A DNA stretch of 30,652 nt from Treponema_I sp045631425. Its GTDB lineage: Bacteria > Spirochaetota > Spirochaetia > Treponematales > Treponemataceae. The notes beneath the pieces are model-generated. The model saw only the letters and a program-made list of their open reading frames with translations, did not search any database and was not told where the DNA came from. Each line of letters begins with the position of its first letter. The first letter of the stretch is position 1. The stretch is taken from positions 1-30,652 of the forward strand of contig JAZQUR010000059.1 of assembly GCA_045631425.1 (NCBI GenBank), in the 5' to 3' direction. A program made the translations under genes and the position numbers. Below, one piece after another: positions 22,122-30,524 of the stretch.

Positions 22122-23681
22122 TTATTGTTTTGAGCTAAAAACCATGTAATTGATTTCTGGGAAAAGAGTATGCTTTTTTTCCATACGTGTAAGCCATTCT
22201 GTGCTTATAGTATTTGAACCAAGTGAATCAAAAACTGTTGTGAAAGCCAAAACACTTTCTTTGAAGCGTTGTTCTGCGTATTCTGGATTTAGTTGTTCGC
22301 TTATCATCAATGGCCAATCCCCAGACTGTGCAAGCAAAATCTCTTTTGCAGCAAGATTTAGAGAACGAGCTTTTAGCCCTGTGTCATCTTTGAAGCGTGA
22401 TGTTAAGTCAATCATACGTTCAGATGCTTTTCTAATGTAGCGAAGCATCCAACCGTTTCCATGCTCTAACAAGTTTTCACCGTATCCAGTGCCTTCTTCA
22501 GAACTAAAGTAAGGTTTGATTTTTTGAAGTGAAAAGTGATTATCTTTGATTAAGTCTGATAAAAACTCAATTTCGATTTCTGTTGTTGTAAATGCTTGGC
22601 GTAAAACTTCTTCTAGCCAAGAAATTCCTTCTTCCCAGTTTTCTCCAAGCTCATTTCCGTTGATATTACAAACAAGAGAAACATCATTTTCTGAGTTGAT
22701 TTCTAGAGCTTGATTTAGTCTGTTGATTTTAGAAGTCAAAAAGTCTTCTGCATCTTTTGTAACTTGCTCTTTCACAGCACTTGCGTTGTATAAAGTTTCA
22801 CCGTCTGCTTGCCAATATGTGTAACCTGTTGAAACACGTTCTTTGAATTCTGTTCCAAGGTGTTTTGCAAGATATTCAGAATCGGCTTCATAGCCAACAT
22901 CTTTTTCTTTATTTTTGTAAAGCGGATTTTTCTTGTAATGCGAAATATCTTCGTTATCAGCACCGAAAACTGCTAGAGAATTGTAACATCTTGCTGGTGT
23001 GAAAATACCGTTTTTTGGCTGAGGATCTGCAAAAAGTAAGCCGTGAGTGTCTAAAACTGTGTAGCTAAAACCATAAGATCGCAAAATAAATTCCAACCCT
23101 GGATAATATGCCAAGTATGGAAGATAAAATCCTTCTGGTGCAATCCCAAAATATTTTTTATGTAATTGTAAGCCTGTTTCGATTTGAGCAGAAACAACTT
23201 CTTCAATGTCAGAGTAGTGTGGCAAGAAAATTGATGTGGCAGTTGTTCCCAAAAATTCGATATTACCTTTTCGTGCGTAATATGCAAATTTTGATAAAAT
23301 ATCTTGATTTAGAACTTCTTGGAATTCACGTTTGTTGTGAATTGCTTTATTTAAGATATCTGCTGCTAAGCGACGTTTTGTTTGGTCAGTAGTGTTTGCA
23401 ACTTCATCATTTCCTAAAGAAATAAGTTTGTCGAGCCATTCAATGTATTGTTGTTGTAAAACTGGATCAGCAAGCATATCACAAAGAGTTGGAGAAATTA
23501 CCATGTTTACTTTGAATGGAATACCTTCTGCTTCTAAATCAGCAAACATATTCAACAGTGGAAGATATGTGTCTGAAATTGCGTTGAAAAATGCTGTGTT
23601 TTTAGAAACATGCTCGTCATCAAGATGGCGAATAAAAGGTTTTTGGCAATTTATTGTGATAGCAAGTGATTTTTTTGACAT
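22122..23681 (-). CDS. GH57-like protein with degenerate catalytic motifs
   Basis: 519 residues from ATG 23681, with GAGG 6 bases upstream. The layout follows GH57 alpha-glucan branching enzymes: EFLGTTATSIFLP, a helix, APEGFYLPYLAYYPGLE, VLDTHGLLF, then VCNINGNELGENWEEG. Yet the expected catalytic positions are changed. The opening HxH motif is Asn11-Cys-Gln13, the ATH motif ends in Ser150, the nucleophile Glu of PEC is Tyr189, and the acid/base Asp seems to be Asn343. Alignment is by eye. The protein is probably a carbohydrate-binding or scaffolding pseudoenzyme, conserved rather than decaying, since the reading frame is intact. It is last in an operon after DUF4912, a family often linked with GH57 genes. 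Confidence 0.75.
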   Translation of the reverse strand: MSKKSLAITINCQKPFIRHLDDEHVSKNTAFFNAISDTYLPLLNMFADLEAEGIPFKVNMVISPTLCDMLADPVLQQQYIEWLDKLISLGNDEVANTTDQTKRRLAADILNKAIHNKREFQEVLNQDILSKFAYYARKGNIEFLGTTATSIFLPHYSDIEEVVSAQIETGLQLHKKYFGIAPEGFYLPYLAYYPGLEFILRSYGFSYTVLDTHGLLFADPQPKNGIFTPARCYNSLAVFGADNEDISHYKKNPLYKNKEKDVGYEADSEYLAKHLGTEFKERVSTGYTYWQADGETLYNASAVKEQVTKDAEDFLTSKINRLNQALEINSENDVSLVCNINGNELGENWEEGISWLEEVLRQAFTTTEIEIEFLSDLIKDNHFSLQKIKPYFSSEEGTGYGENLLEHGNGWMLRYIRKASERMIDLTSRFKDDTGLKARSLNLAAKEILLAQSGDWPLMISEQLNPEYAEQRFKESVLAFTTVFDSLGSNTISTEWLTRMEKKHTLFPEINYMVFSSKQ

Positions 23682-23702
23682 TAAATACCTCAAGTCTAAA
23701 TC

Positions 23703-24428
23703 TTAGTTGAAAGATTCTCTATGATTTAGATAGTGATTTTTTAATAGATTTTTAAATCCGGATAATTCCATGATTGGAGATATATCTTGTTCTAAAGTTT
23801 CAGTTGATATTTCTGGTAAATTTTGAGGAAGATTTATTGTTTTTGAGTATGCTAACATTTGAGGTTGCTGATTTTTATACTCGGTCATTAAATCAACTCT
23901 TAGAGAATATGCAGTTGTTGGTAAAAGGATGTATTGTTCTCTGTCTTTTTGACTTACAGAAATATCAAAGAACTCAACAGGTTTTTCTTCATTTCCACGT
24001 TCAAAAAAGCATAAGCGCAACATTAGAGAGTTAAAAGATGGATTTTGTTGTAAGGTTTCTACATCAAATGAACTAATATCCCAATATACATAAACCCAAG
24101 CTGGATTTCTGATAACTGCTGTTATACAAGTTTCATTGTATGATGTTGGAAAATCGTTTCCTTCAGGAACAACATCGCTTTCTTGTAGAGTTTCTTTTTT
24201 TTCGCCGAAATCTTCAACGGCTTCTAATAATTCACCAATTATAAATCGTCTATTTAAATTTTCAGGAATATCTATTCCGTATTCGTCTGCAAGTGAAATT
24301 AAGTCTGCAGTAGAGAGAGATTCTAGATATGTCCGAGAAAGTAGCATGGTATCCATAGCACAACTATGATGTATGTAAAAGCCTTTTCTGTCAAGAGATT
24401 CACTGGTTATTTTATTTGAATTTTTCAT
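23703..24428 (-). CDS. DUF4912 protein with Rho N-terminal-like domain
   Basis: 241 residues. A Rho N-terminal-like helical domain (YLESLSTADLISLADEYG, about residues 34-72) is followed by the DUF4912 hallmark IRNPAWVYVYWDI near residues 106-118, with beta strands and LPTTAYSLRVDLM after it. DUF4912 proteins have no proven activity; the domain looks like a ligand-binding sandwich. The stop is 21 bp before the GH57-like gene start. The start codon has no clear Shine-Dalgarno; an alternative Met25 (24356) would remove 24 residues before the Rho-like domain. Confidence 0.78.
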   Translation of the reverse strand: MKNSNKITSESLDRKGFYIHHSCAMDTMLLSRTYLESLSTADLISLADEYGIDIPENLNRRFIIGELLEAVEDFGEKKETLQESDVVPEGNDFPTSYNETCITAVIRNPAWVYVYWDISSFDVETLQQNPSFNSLMLRLCFFERGNEEKPVEFFDISVSQKDREQYILLPTTAYSLRVDLMTEYKNQQPQMLAYSKTINLPQNLPEISTETLEQDISPIMELSGFKNLLKNHYLNHRESFN

Positions 24429-24481
24429 AATATTTTCTTATATTTAAATATCCTTTTTTGATTTAACGATTTTGAAATATC

Positions 24482-25831
24482 TTATTTTCCAAGAATTGCT
24501 TTATCTAATGCGCGTTTCCAAAGTTGTGCGTAAGTTACAGTTTCAGATGCCACTAATGGAATTTCTTGAAGAACTTTATCCCCAAGAGAATAAATAACTT
24601 TTCCGTATTCTACGCCTTCTTTTACAGGTGCACGTAAAATTGCTGGTTTTTGAATTGTAATCTCTAAATCAAGATTTTCTTGAATGTGTGGAACTGTTAA
24701 AGTTTCTGGGATATCTGCAATTAACGCAACAGAATTTTTTACACCGCCACTTACCACAACAGATTGTGATTTTACATCATCAAGTTTTACAGAAGAAAAA
24801 CTTGCAAAAGCCCATTCTAGAATTGTAGAAGCATCTTCCATTCTGTAAAAGTTACCTTGTGTGCTACCTTGCCCCGGACCTTTCATAGTAATTGATAAAA
24901 ATTGAGTACCGTTTCTTTCTGCTGTTAGTGAAAGATTATAGCCTGATTCATAGATAAATCCAGTTTTTAATCCGTTTACACCTTCGATTTTTCCAAGAGT
25001 TTTGTTTGTGTTGTATTGTAAAATTGGAGTGCGACCTTGACCTTGTTGATATTTTGGAAGGTTTTCTTCTTTTGGATATTCGAAGGATAAAAGACTGTGA
25101 TAATCAGTTAAACTTTCTGGATATTTGTTGATGTAATGATTTGCGAAAATAGCAAATTCAAATGGAGTTGTAATATTTTTTTCGCTGTAACCAGATGGTT
25201 CTACAAAGTGAGTTTCTTCAAGACCAAGAAGTTCCATTTCGTAATTCATGCGTTCAACAAAGGCGTCTACAGATCCACTGATGTAATGAGCAACAGCGAT
25301 TGCCGCATCGTTTCCAGAACAAACTGCAAGACCTTGTAAAAGTTCGTGTAAAGTTACAGTTTGACCTTCAGCTAAAAACATTTTTGAAGAGTCTGATGGA
25401 ATGTTGATGTGCCAGCATTCAGGTGGAAGAGGTACAACATCAGAAAGTGATACATTTCCTGCATCAACTTCTTGGAAAACGATATACATTACCACAAGTT
25501 TTAGCATACTTGCTGGCGGAATAAGTGCGTTTTGATTTTTTTGATAAATAAGACAGTTGTTAGAAGTGTCTAGAACAATACAAGCTCCAGCATTTACGCG
25601 TAAATCTTCTGTCATTACAAGTTTATAAGGAAGTTTTTTGAGCATAGCTTGTTCTATTAAAGTTTTTTCGAAAAATGATTCAATTTGGTTTTGAGGAACA
25701 TCATTTGCAACTGCATTTTTTAGAGAATATCTGTAAGTCCAAAATCCAATAATCATTGCTAATGCAAGAACAAGACAAGAAATTGCTCCTGCTCGAAGTG
25801 TCGCTTTATAAAGTTTTTTTGATTCGTCCAT
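24482..25831 (-). CDS. dacA: D-alanyl-D-alanine carboxypeptidase (peptidase S11)
   Basis: 449 residues. An N-terminal membrane anchor (about 13-35) leads to the serine peptidase domain with all three motifs: Ser108-x-x-Lys111 (PASMLK), SGN at 172-174, and Lys289-Thr-Gly291. After about residue 340 comes the beta-rich C-terminal PBP5-type domain. The enzyme trims the terminal D-Ala of peptidoglycan pentapeptides outside the inner membrane and is a penicillin target. Unlike E. coli DacA it is anchored by its N-terminus. It starts 31 bp after aroC and is followed at 53 bp by the DUF4912 gene. Confidence 0.92.
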   Translation of the reverse strand: MDESKKLYKATLRAGAISCLVLALAMIIGFWTYRYSLKNAVANDVPQNQIESFFEKTLIEQAMLKKLPYKLVMTEDLRVNAGACIVLDTSNNCLIYQKNQNALIPPASMLKLVVMYIVFQEVDAGNVSLSDVVPLPPECWHINIPSDSSKMFLAEGQTVTLHELLQGLAVCSGNDAAIAVAHYISGSVDAFVERMNYEMELLGLEETHFVEPSGYSEKNITTPFEFAIFANHYINKYPESLTDYHSLLSFEYPKEENLPKYQQGQGRTPILQYNTNKTLGKIEGVNGLKTGFIYESGYNLSLTAERNGTQFLSITMKGPGQGSTQGNFYRMEDASTILEWAFASFSSVKLDDVKSQSVVVSGGVKNSVALIADIPETLTVPHIQENLDLEITIQKPAILRAPVKEGVEYGKVIYSLGDKVLQEIPLVASETVTYAQLWKRALDKAILGK

Positions 25832-25862
25832 AAGTTTTTTTATCCTTATAAAATTTGATATT

Positions 25863-26957
25863 CTAGTTTATAGCTTTTTGTTGTAAAAATAGGTCTAAAA
25901 TCGTGATAGCGGCCATGGCTTCAACAACAGGCACAATTCGTGGTGCAAGACAAACATCGTGGCGGCCTTGAATTGTTAAATCAATATTTTCGCCATCTTT
26001 GTTAATAGTTTGCTGAGTGATGAAAATGCTTGGAACTGGTTTTACCGCAAGACGAAAAATAATTTGGTTTCCGTTAGATATGCCACCTAAAATCCCACCG
26101 GCGTGATTTGTTTCAAAAGAAACTTTGCCATCTTGGGATATTTGCATTTTATCATTCCAAGTAGAGCCAGTCATTTTTGCGCTATTAAAACCTTCTCCAA
26201 ACTCGATTCCTTTTACAGCACCGATTGAAAGCATAGCTTTTGCGAGTTCTGCGTCAAGTTTGTCGAAAACTGGTTCTCCAAGTCCCGCTGGAATTCCTTC
26301 AATAACACACTCGATGATGGCACCTGCGCTATCACCTTGTTTGCGGATTTCGGTGATTTTTTCGTCCATAAGGGCGGCGGCTTCTAAATCTGGAGCTCGT
26401 AAAGGATTTTCCTCGATAACAGATAAATCAACTTTGTTGCAACGAATCCCTGCCGCTTCAAGTGTGTAGGCTTTTATGAAAAAACCGCTACCAAGCTTTT
26501 CTTCTAGAACCTGCATTGCCACAGCCCCTGCTGCCACACGAGCGCAAGTTTCTCGACCAGACGAGCGACCGCCCCCACGATAATCTCGGATGCCGTATTT
26601 TGCGTCAAAAGTGTAGTCTGCGTGGCCCGGACGATAACTTGTGGCAAGATTTCCGTAATCGCTAGAATGTTGAGATGTATTTCTAATATTTATGCTGATT
26701 GGAGTCCCAGTTGAATATCCTTCGAAGATTCCAGAGAGAATTTCAAGTTTGTCCCCTTCGCTTCGGCTTGTAACAGAACTGTTATTGCCGTTTTTTGCGC
26801 TTTGACCTGGGCGTCGTCTGTCTAGAGCTTTTTGTATTTTTTCTTCATCAATTTTGATATTACTTGGTGTGCCGTCAATAACAACTCCAAGACCAACACC
26901 ATGGCTTTCCCCAAAAGTTGTAATTTTGAATAATTTTCCAAAAGTGTTTCCAGACAT
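25863..26957 (-). CDS. aroC: Chorismate synthase
   Basis: 364 residues. It starts SGNTFGKLFKITTFGESHG, the family signature, and contains RPGHADYTFDAKYG, GGGRSSGRETCARVAAGA and VEAMAAITILDL. It converts 5-enolpyruvylshikimate-3-phosphate to chorismate, the last common step to aromatic amino acids, and needs reduced FMN. Length and motifs are normal. GGAG lies 8 bases before the ATG. It heads the aroC / carboxypeptidase / DUF4912 / GH57-like operon; aromatic synthesis and cell-wall trimming have no direct link, so the operon is probably one of convenience. Confidence 0.96.
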   Translation of the reverse strand: MSGNTFGKLFKITTFGESHGVGLGVVIDGTPSNIKIDEEKIQKALDRRRPGQSAKNGNNSSVTSRSEGDKLEILSGIFEGYSTGTPISINIRNTSQHSSDYGNLATSYRPGHADYTFDAKYGIRDYRGGGRSSGRETCARVAAGAVAMQVLEEKLGSGFFIKAYTLEAAGIRCNKVDLSVIEENPLRAPDLEAAALMDEKITEIRKQGDSAGAIIECVIEGIPAGLGEPVFDKLDAELAKAMLSIGAVKGIEFGEGFNSAKMTGSTWNDKMQISQDGKVSFETNHAGGILGGISNGNQIIFRLAVKPVPSIFITQQTINKDGENIDLTIQGRHDVCLAPRIVPVVEAMAAITILDLFLQQKAIN

Positions 26958-26973
26958 TTTTACTTCTCCAAAG

Positions 26974-27011
26974 TTCGCATGTGCGAAATCAAAATGTTTC
27001 GGGGGATTATA
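26974..27011 (-). promoter_or_regulatory. aroC operon promoter and leader palindrome
   Basis: On the minus strand TATAAT (27011-27006) predicts a start near 26999, giving a leader of about 42 bases. The leader contains the 14-bp palindrome TTCGCATGTGCGAA (26974-26987), which could be an operator or a small hairpin. No clear -35 was found. Confidence 0.5.
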
Positions 27012-27122
27012 TCATTTTTTTGTAATTTATGACTAGAACAGGAATGGGAGATTTTTGGAAAGTTTTTTTGAAAAAAGTTTAATGTTTTTTTCAAAGGGAC
27101 AATATAGTTCCTTGTAACAGAT

Positions 27123-27128
27123 TATAAT
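27123..27128 (+). promoter_or_regulatory. -10 box for exonuclease gene
   Basis: A consensus TATAAT 29 bp before the ATG at 27158; AAGGGAGA is the ribosome site. GGGAC/GTTCC (27096-27111) can form a short hairpin 11 bases upstream of the -10, similar in layout to the elements at 28131, 29458 and 30460. Confidence 0.5.
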
Positions 27129-27157
27129 TTAAGCATACTTTTTTAAGGGAGAATTTT

Positions 27158-28120
27158 ATGAAAAGATATGTTTGTTTGGATTTGGAAATGAGCGAAGTTA
27201 CTTCAAAGCAACGTAGGTACATTGGTGGGCTTCGAAATGAGATTATACAAATCGGTGCTGTTATGTTAGATGAAAAATATAAAATAATTGGTAAATTCTC
27301 AAATTATGTAAAACCAAGTTACAGTCACATTACTGAAAAAATAGAAAATCTTACAGGAATAAAAGAAGAAAACATAGAAAATGCAGATGATTTAATTACC
27401 GTAATGGATAAATTGATTTATTGGATTGGGGATAATGATGTTACAACTTATTGTTGGAGTCCTTCTGATTATAATCAAATATGGAATGAAATAATGCTTA
27501 AGGCAAAACATCGAAATGATATTTTTGAATATTTAAAAACTTTTGTAGATTTACAAAAAACTTTTTCAAATCTCTTATCAACTAATAAGCCAATATCTTT
27601 AGATTCTGCCATCGCGCTTACAAGAGAAAAATTTGTAGGACAACATCATACAGCATTTTCAGATGCCTATAACACAGCTTGTGTTTTGTATAAGATTTCC
27701 CACGCAAAAGGAATAAATCCGACTTTTGAATATTTGTATTTAACTTCTGAGCCAGAAAAAGATTTGATACAAAATCTTCATTCAAAAAAACATCAAGCAA
27801 AAATGGTTTCTTCAAGTGAATATTCAAACAGTTTTTGCAATTTTGTAGATAAAGAACTCTTGGAAAAATGGGGATTGGCAGAAAAATATCAGGCGGAGAC
27901 TGAATCGGAAAATCAAGTAAACATCATTGATAAAAAAACTCAAAATTCGAAAATGCTTAAAATCAATTTATTGAAAACTTTAAGAAATACAAAGGAAAAG
28001 ATAATTGCAAAAATAGTTGAGAAAACTGTTTATTGCAAAAAATATGGAATTCCCTTAAATGATTTTATAAATTTTTCTATTAGAATGCAATTTACAGAAT
28101 CTTTAAACGTTAAAATTTAA
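27158..28120 (+). CDS. DEDDh-type 3'-5' exonuclease with extra C-terminal domain
   Basis: 320 residues. Exonuclease motif I is CLDLEM (Asp7, Glu9), motif II lies around YCWSPSDYNQ, and motif III is HHTAFSDAYNTA (His and Asp). The N-terminal 185 residues form the RNase H-like exonuclease fold of the DnaQ/RNase T family, degrading single-stranded DNA or RNA. The C-terminal 130 residues (from about SSSEYSNSF) include a charged helical stretch and match nothing I know; they may set target choice. It has its own promoter and starts a run of accessory genes on the + strand. Confidence 0.82.
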   Translation: MKRYVCLDLEMSEVTSKQRRYIGGLRNEIIQIGAVMLDEKYKIIGKFSNYVKPSYSHITEKIENLTGIKEENIENADDLITVMDKLIYWIGDNDVTTYCWSPSDYNQIWNEIMLKAKHRNDIFEYLKTFVDLQKTFSNLLSTNKPISLDSAIALTREKFVGQHHTAFSDAYNTACVLYKISHAKGINPTFEYLYLTSEPEKDLIQNLHSKKHQAKMVSSSEYSNSFCNFVDKELLEKWGLAEKYQAETESENQVNIIDKKTQNSKMLKINLLKTLRNTKEKIIAKIVEKTVYCKKYGIPLNDFINFSIRMQFTESLNVKI

Positions 28121-28130
28121 ATTTTTTATG

Positions 28131-28166
28131 TAACGACATTTCTTGGCGTTATTCCTGTGATAAATT
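28131..28166 (+). promoter_or_regulatory. Hairpin/AT-box element A
   Basis: Hairpin TAACGAC - 7-base loop - GGCGTTA (28131-28151, one mismatch), nine bases, then TAAATT (28161-28166), which may be a -10 box. The same design precedes the genes at 29517 and 30525. A T-run (28122-28127) lies just before it, probably the end of the previous transcript. Confidence 0.6.
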
Positions 28167-28195
28167 ATTTCTAGAAACGAGGAGATAAGTCAAAT

Positions 28196-28567
28196 ATGAT
28201 TTTTATTAAAAGCAGGATTGTGGAGTTTGTTGATTATGTTGAGAAAACATACAAAAATAAAGAAGTATTTTTTCCAGATTTCCAAAAATCAGAGGATTTG
28301 AAAATTCAAGCAGAAAAAATAATTCAAAATGTAGCGAAGGATAAATCTGAAGTTGTACTCGATGTGAAATCAAGTAAAGAAATAGATAAAATAGTTTATT
28401 ATTTGATTTCAAATCTTTTAGGTGATGATTTAGCATACTTATTGAATATGATTTATTCAAAACCAGAATCAGGTATTGCAATCTTTAGTAATTTTCAAAA
28501 TGTTGTTGCTAGAATATATGAAATGAATGTTGTGTTTAACATCAATAAATTTAACATCAAAAATTAG
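28196..28567 (+). CDS. Hypothetical protein, 123 residues
   Basis: No recognised family, signal peptide or membrane helix. It is mostly helical, with a charged first half (SRIVEFVDYVEKTYKNKEVF) and a hydrophobic segment, IVYYLISNLLGDDLAYLLNM, in the middle. GAGG lies upstream of the ATG, and element A supplies a promoter-like box 30 bp before it. It is followed 15 bp later by the ADP-ribosylglycohydrolase gene, so the two form an operon. A partner or target of that enzyme is possible but not shown. Confidence 0.7.
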   Translation: MIFIKSRIVEFVDYVEKTYKNKEVFFPDFQKSEDLKIQAEKIIQNVAKDKSEVVLDVKSSKEIDKIVYYLISNLLGDDLAYLLNMIYSKPESGIAIFSNFQNVVARIYEMNVVFNINKFNIKN

Positions 28568-28582
28568 GAGAAGGAGAAAAAA

Positions 28583-29395
28583 ATGTACGGAGCAATTTTA
28601 GGAGATATTATTGGGCAGCCTTATGAATTTGGACCAAATAACATTAAAACAAAGGATTTTTCACTTTTTACAAAAAAGCCTCGATTTACAGATGATTCTG
28701 TGATGACTGTTGCAATTTGTGATGGCATTTTGATAGCGGGGTTTGATGCAGATGAAAAAACAATGAAAAAATCAATGATTGAAGCTATGCACAAATGGGG
28801 AAATCGTTATCCAAATGCAGGATATGGTGGAACTTTTATTCGTTGGCTGGCTATGAAATCTTATGAGCCTTACAACAGTTGGGGAAATGGAAGTGCAATG
28901 AGAGTTTCTTCTGTGGGATGGTTTTTTGATTCATTGGAGAGAACAAGGGAAGTTGCAAGATGGTCGGCGGAAGTTACACATAATCATCCAGAGGGGGTGA
29001 AGGGAGCGGAAGCTGTGGCAAGTGTAATTTGGATGGCTCGAAAGGGAAGTTCAAAAGAAGAAATCAAAAGCTATGTGGAAAAAGAATTTGGATACGATTT
29101 AAGCAAAACTTGTGATGAAATTCGCCCAGATTATTATTTTGATGTAAGTTGTCAGGGAACAGTGCCAGAGGCAATTACTGCATTTTTGGAAGGAAATAAT
29201 TTTGAAGATGTAATTCGTACCGCAGTTAGTCTTGGAGGAGACTGCGACACTTTGACTTGTATTGCAGGTGGAATGGCAGAAGCTTTTTATGGAGTGCCAG
29301 ACTTTTTGAAGGAAAAATGTTTGGAATTTACTACAAAGGAAATTCATGAGGTGATGGAAAGGTTTGAGAAAGGGAAGGATAAGATTGTTGAATAA
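28583..29395 (+). CDS. ADP-ribosylglycohydrolase family protein
   Basis: 270 residues. Family motifs: MYGAILGDIIGQPYEFG at the start, FTDDSVMT (metal ligands), NGSAMRVSSVGWF, HNHPEGVKGAE, and GGDCDTLTCIAGGMAEA (second metal site). This DraG/ARH fold removes ADP-ribose from proteins or small molecules using two Mg ions. The metal-binding residues are all present, so activity is likely. AGGAG lies 12-16 bases before the ATG. It is cotranscribed with the 123-residue gene and ends with a good terminator. Confidence 0.92.
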   Translation: MYGAILGDIIGQPYEFGPNNIKTKDFSLFTKKPRFTDDSVMTVAICDGILIAGFDADEKTMKKSMIEAMHKWGNRYPNAGYGGTFIRWLAMKSYEPYNSWGNGSAMRVSSVGWFFDSLERTREVARWSAEVTHNHPEGVKGAEAVASVIWMARKGSSKEEIKSYVEKEFGYDLSKTCDEIRPDYYFDVSCQGTVPEAITAFLEGNNFEDVIRTAVSLGGDCDTLTCIAGGMAEAFYGVPDFLKEKCLEFTTKEIHEVMERFEKGKDKIVE

Positions 29396-29418
29396 ATGAA
29401 ACAATAGTGTTTTTTAAG

Positions 29419-29453
29419 AAGATAGAATTCTATAAGATTTCTATCTTTTTTTT
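29419..29453 (+). terminator. Rho-independent terminator
   Basis: AAGATAGAA (29419-29427) pairs with TTCTATCTT (29439-29447), followed by six further Ts. It ends the ADP-ribosylglycohydrolase transcript, immediately before element B. Confidence 0.85.
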
Positions 29454-29457
29454 ATAC

Positions 29458-29492
29458 AGCGACGCTTTGTGTCGTTCCTCCTGTGGTAAATT
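29458..29492 (+). promoter_or_regulatory. Hairpin/AT-box element B
   Basis: AGCGACGC, loop TTT, GTGTCGTT (29458-29476; 8 bp counting G-T pairs), ten bases, then TAAATT (29487-29492). The arms differ in sequence from elements A and C but pair in the same way, with compensating changes. Confidence 0.6.
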
Positions 29493-29516
29493 AAAAGCAT
29501 AATTAGGAGAAAGAAA

Positions 29517-30446
29517 ATGAACATTCCAACAGAAAAAACAGAACGCCAAAAATTAGCTCAAAGCCTTTTGAAAAACGCAGGACTTTTGTGTGATGAAGTT
29601 CCAGAATTCCTTGAAAACTGGATTTTGTACACTTCACCTTATAACAGTAATGAACTCTATTTTTTGCAAACGCTAGAAAAACTCAAAGAAAATCCAGATT
29701 TTGTGGCAAATCAAAAAGTAGAGTATTTTGTAAATATTTCAGAAGATTTGCCTTTAATCACAGAATATTCTCTTCCAATTTGGTGGGGAGGATTTTGGGA
29801 ATATACAGTTTGCCAAAAATGGATTTCTGGAATTGCCGTGACAAATGAAAATATCATCATTTTTAGTACAGAATCTTCCTGTCCAATTTACATAATAGAA
29901 ACAGGTTTCCCTTGTGGTGCTGGTGGAGCTTATGACTCAACTCCAAACAAAGGTAACATATCAGTTTATAAAAGGAAGAATTTTTCAAAAATCAAAACCC
30001 AAGGAATGTCAGTTGTAAAAACAGATAAAACTATTACGGATTTTATGTTTAAAATGATAAATAAAAATAATCCTTCGTCTGGAAATATATTTGAAAGCTT
30101 AAAATTTAATATCAAACAAAGATTGATTTTGATGCGTTATGGATTGGGAGTTGGAAAATCAATTTATAGGAAGCCCATAAATTATACAAATCAAGAAGAA
30201 TTGAATCGGGCTTTTCAAAATTACATCAACAAAAATGGAATAGCGCTTACAGAAGAAGAAAAGCAAACAGGAATTTTGATTGAAAAACATCCTCCAAGAG
30301 ATTTTAATAAACCCATTGGTGTTTCAAGTTCGCCAACTTATCAAAAAGTGTTAAAGGAAGATTCGGATGGCGATTTGTTAAAGATTGAGAATCTTGGTGT
30401 TGTGGAAAAATGTGAGTGGGAGAAAAGGAGTAGTTCAAAATTGTGA
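29517..30446 (+). CDS. Hypothetical protein, 309 residues
   Basis: No recognised family. There is no signal peptide, and no clear membrane segment apart from a hydrophobic stretch (IIIFSTESSCPIYIIETG, near residues 117-134). That centre is glycine- and tryptophan-rich (IWWGGFWEY; GFPCGAGGAYDSTPNKG), and the end is charged. AGGAG stands 9 bases before the ATG. It has its own promoter-like element B and forms a single-gene unit between element B and element C. The pattern of beta strands with conserved-looking aromatic residues hints at an SMI1/KNR4-like or immunity-type fold, but I cannot support that further. Confidence 0.7.
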   Translation: MNIPTEKTERQKLAQSLLKNAGLLCDEVPEFLENWILYTSPYNSNELYFLQTLEKLKENPDFVANQKVEYFVNISEDLPLITEYSLPIWWGGFWEYTVCQKWISGIAVTNENIIIFSTESSCPIYIIETGFPCGAGGAYDSTPNKGNISVYKRKNFSKIKTQGMSVVKTDKTITDFMFKMINKNNPSSGNIFESLKFNIKQRLILMRYGLGVGKSIYRKPINYTNQEELNRAFQNYINKNGIALTEEEKQTGILIEKHPPRDFNKPIGVSSSPTYQKVLKEDSDGDLLKIENLGVVEKCEWEKRSSSKL

Positions 30447-30459
30447 AAATTTTTTTAGC

Positions 30460-30495
30460 CTGCGACACTTCTTGGCGTTGTAGTAGTTGTAAAAT
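30460..30495 (+). promoter_or_regulatory. Hairpin/AT-box element C
   Basis: CTGCGAC pairs with GTTGTAG, G-T pairs included (30460-30483), with further partial pairing inside. The right arm includes GGCGTTG, and nine bases after that lies TAAAAT (30490-30495). Same spacing as element A. Confidence 0.6.
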
Positions 30496-30524
30496 AAACA
30501 TGTAATTCATTTGGAGGATACTGT

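Noticed and set aside
28131..30495. Elements A-C as attC sites of a second cassette array
   Set aside because: The hairpins are only about 20-24 bp, lack outer arms with a GTTRRRY core and extrahelical bases, and do not match the attC at 1617-1681.
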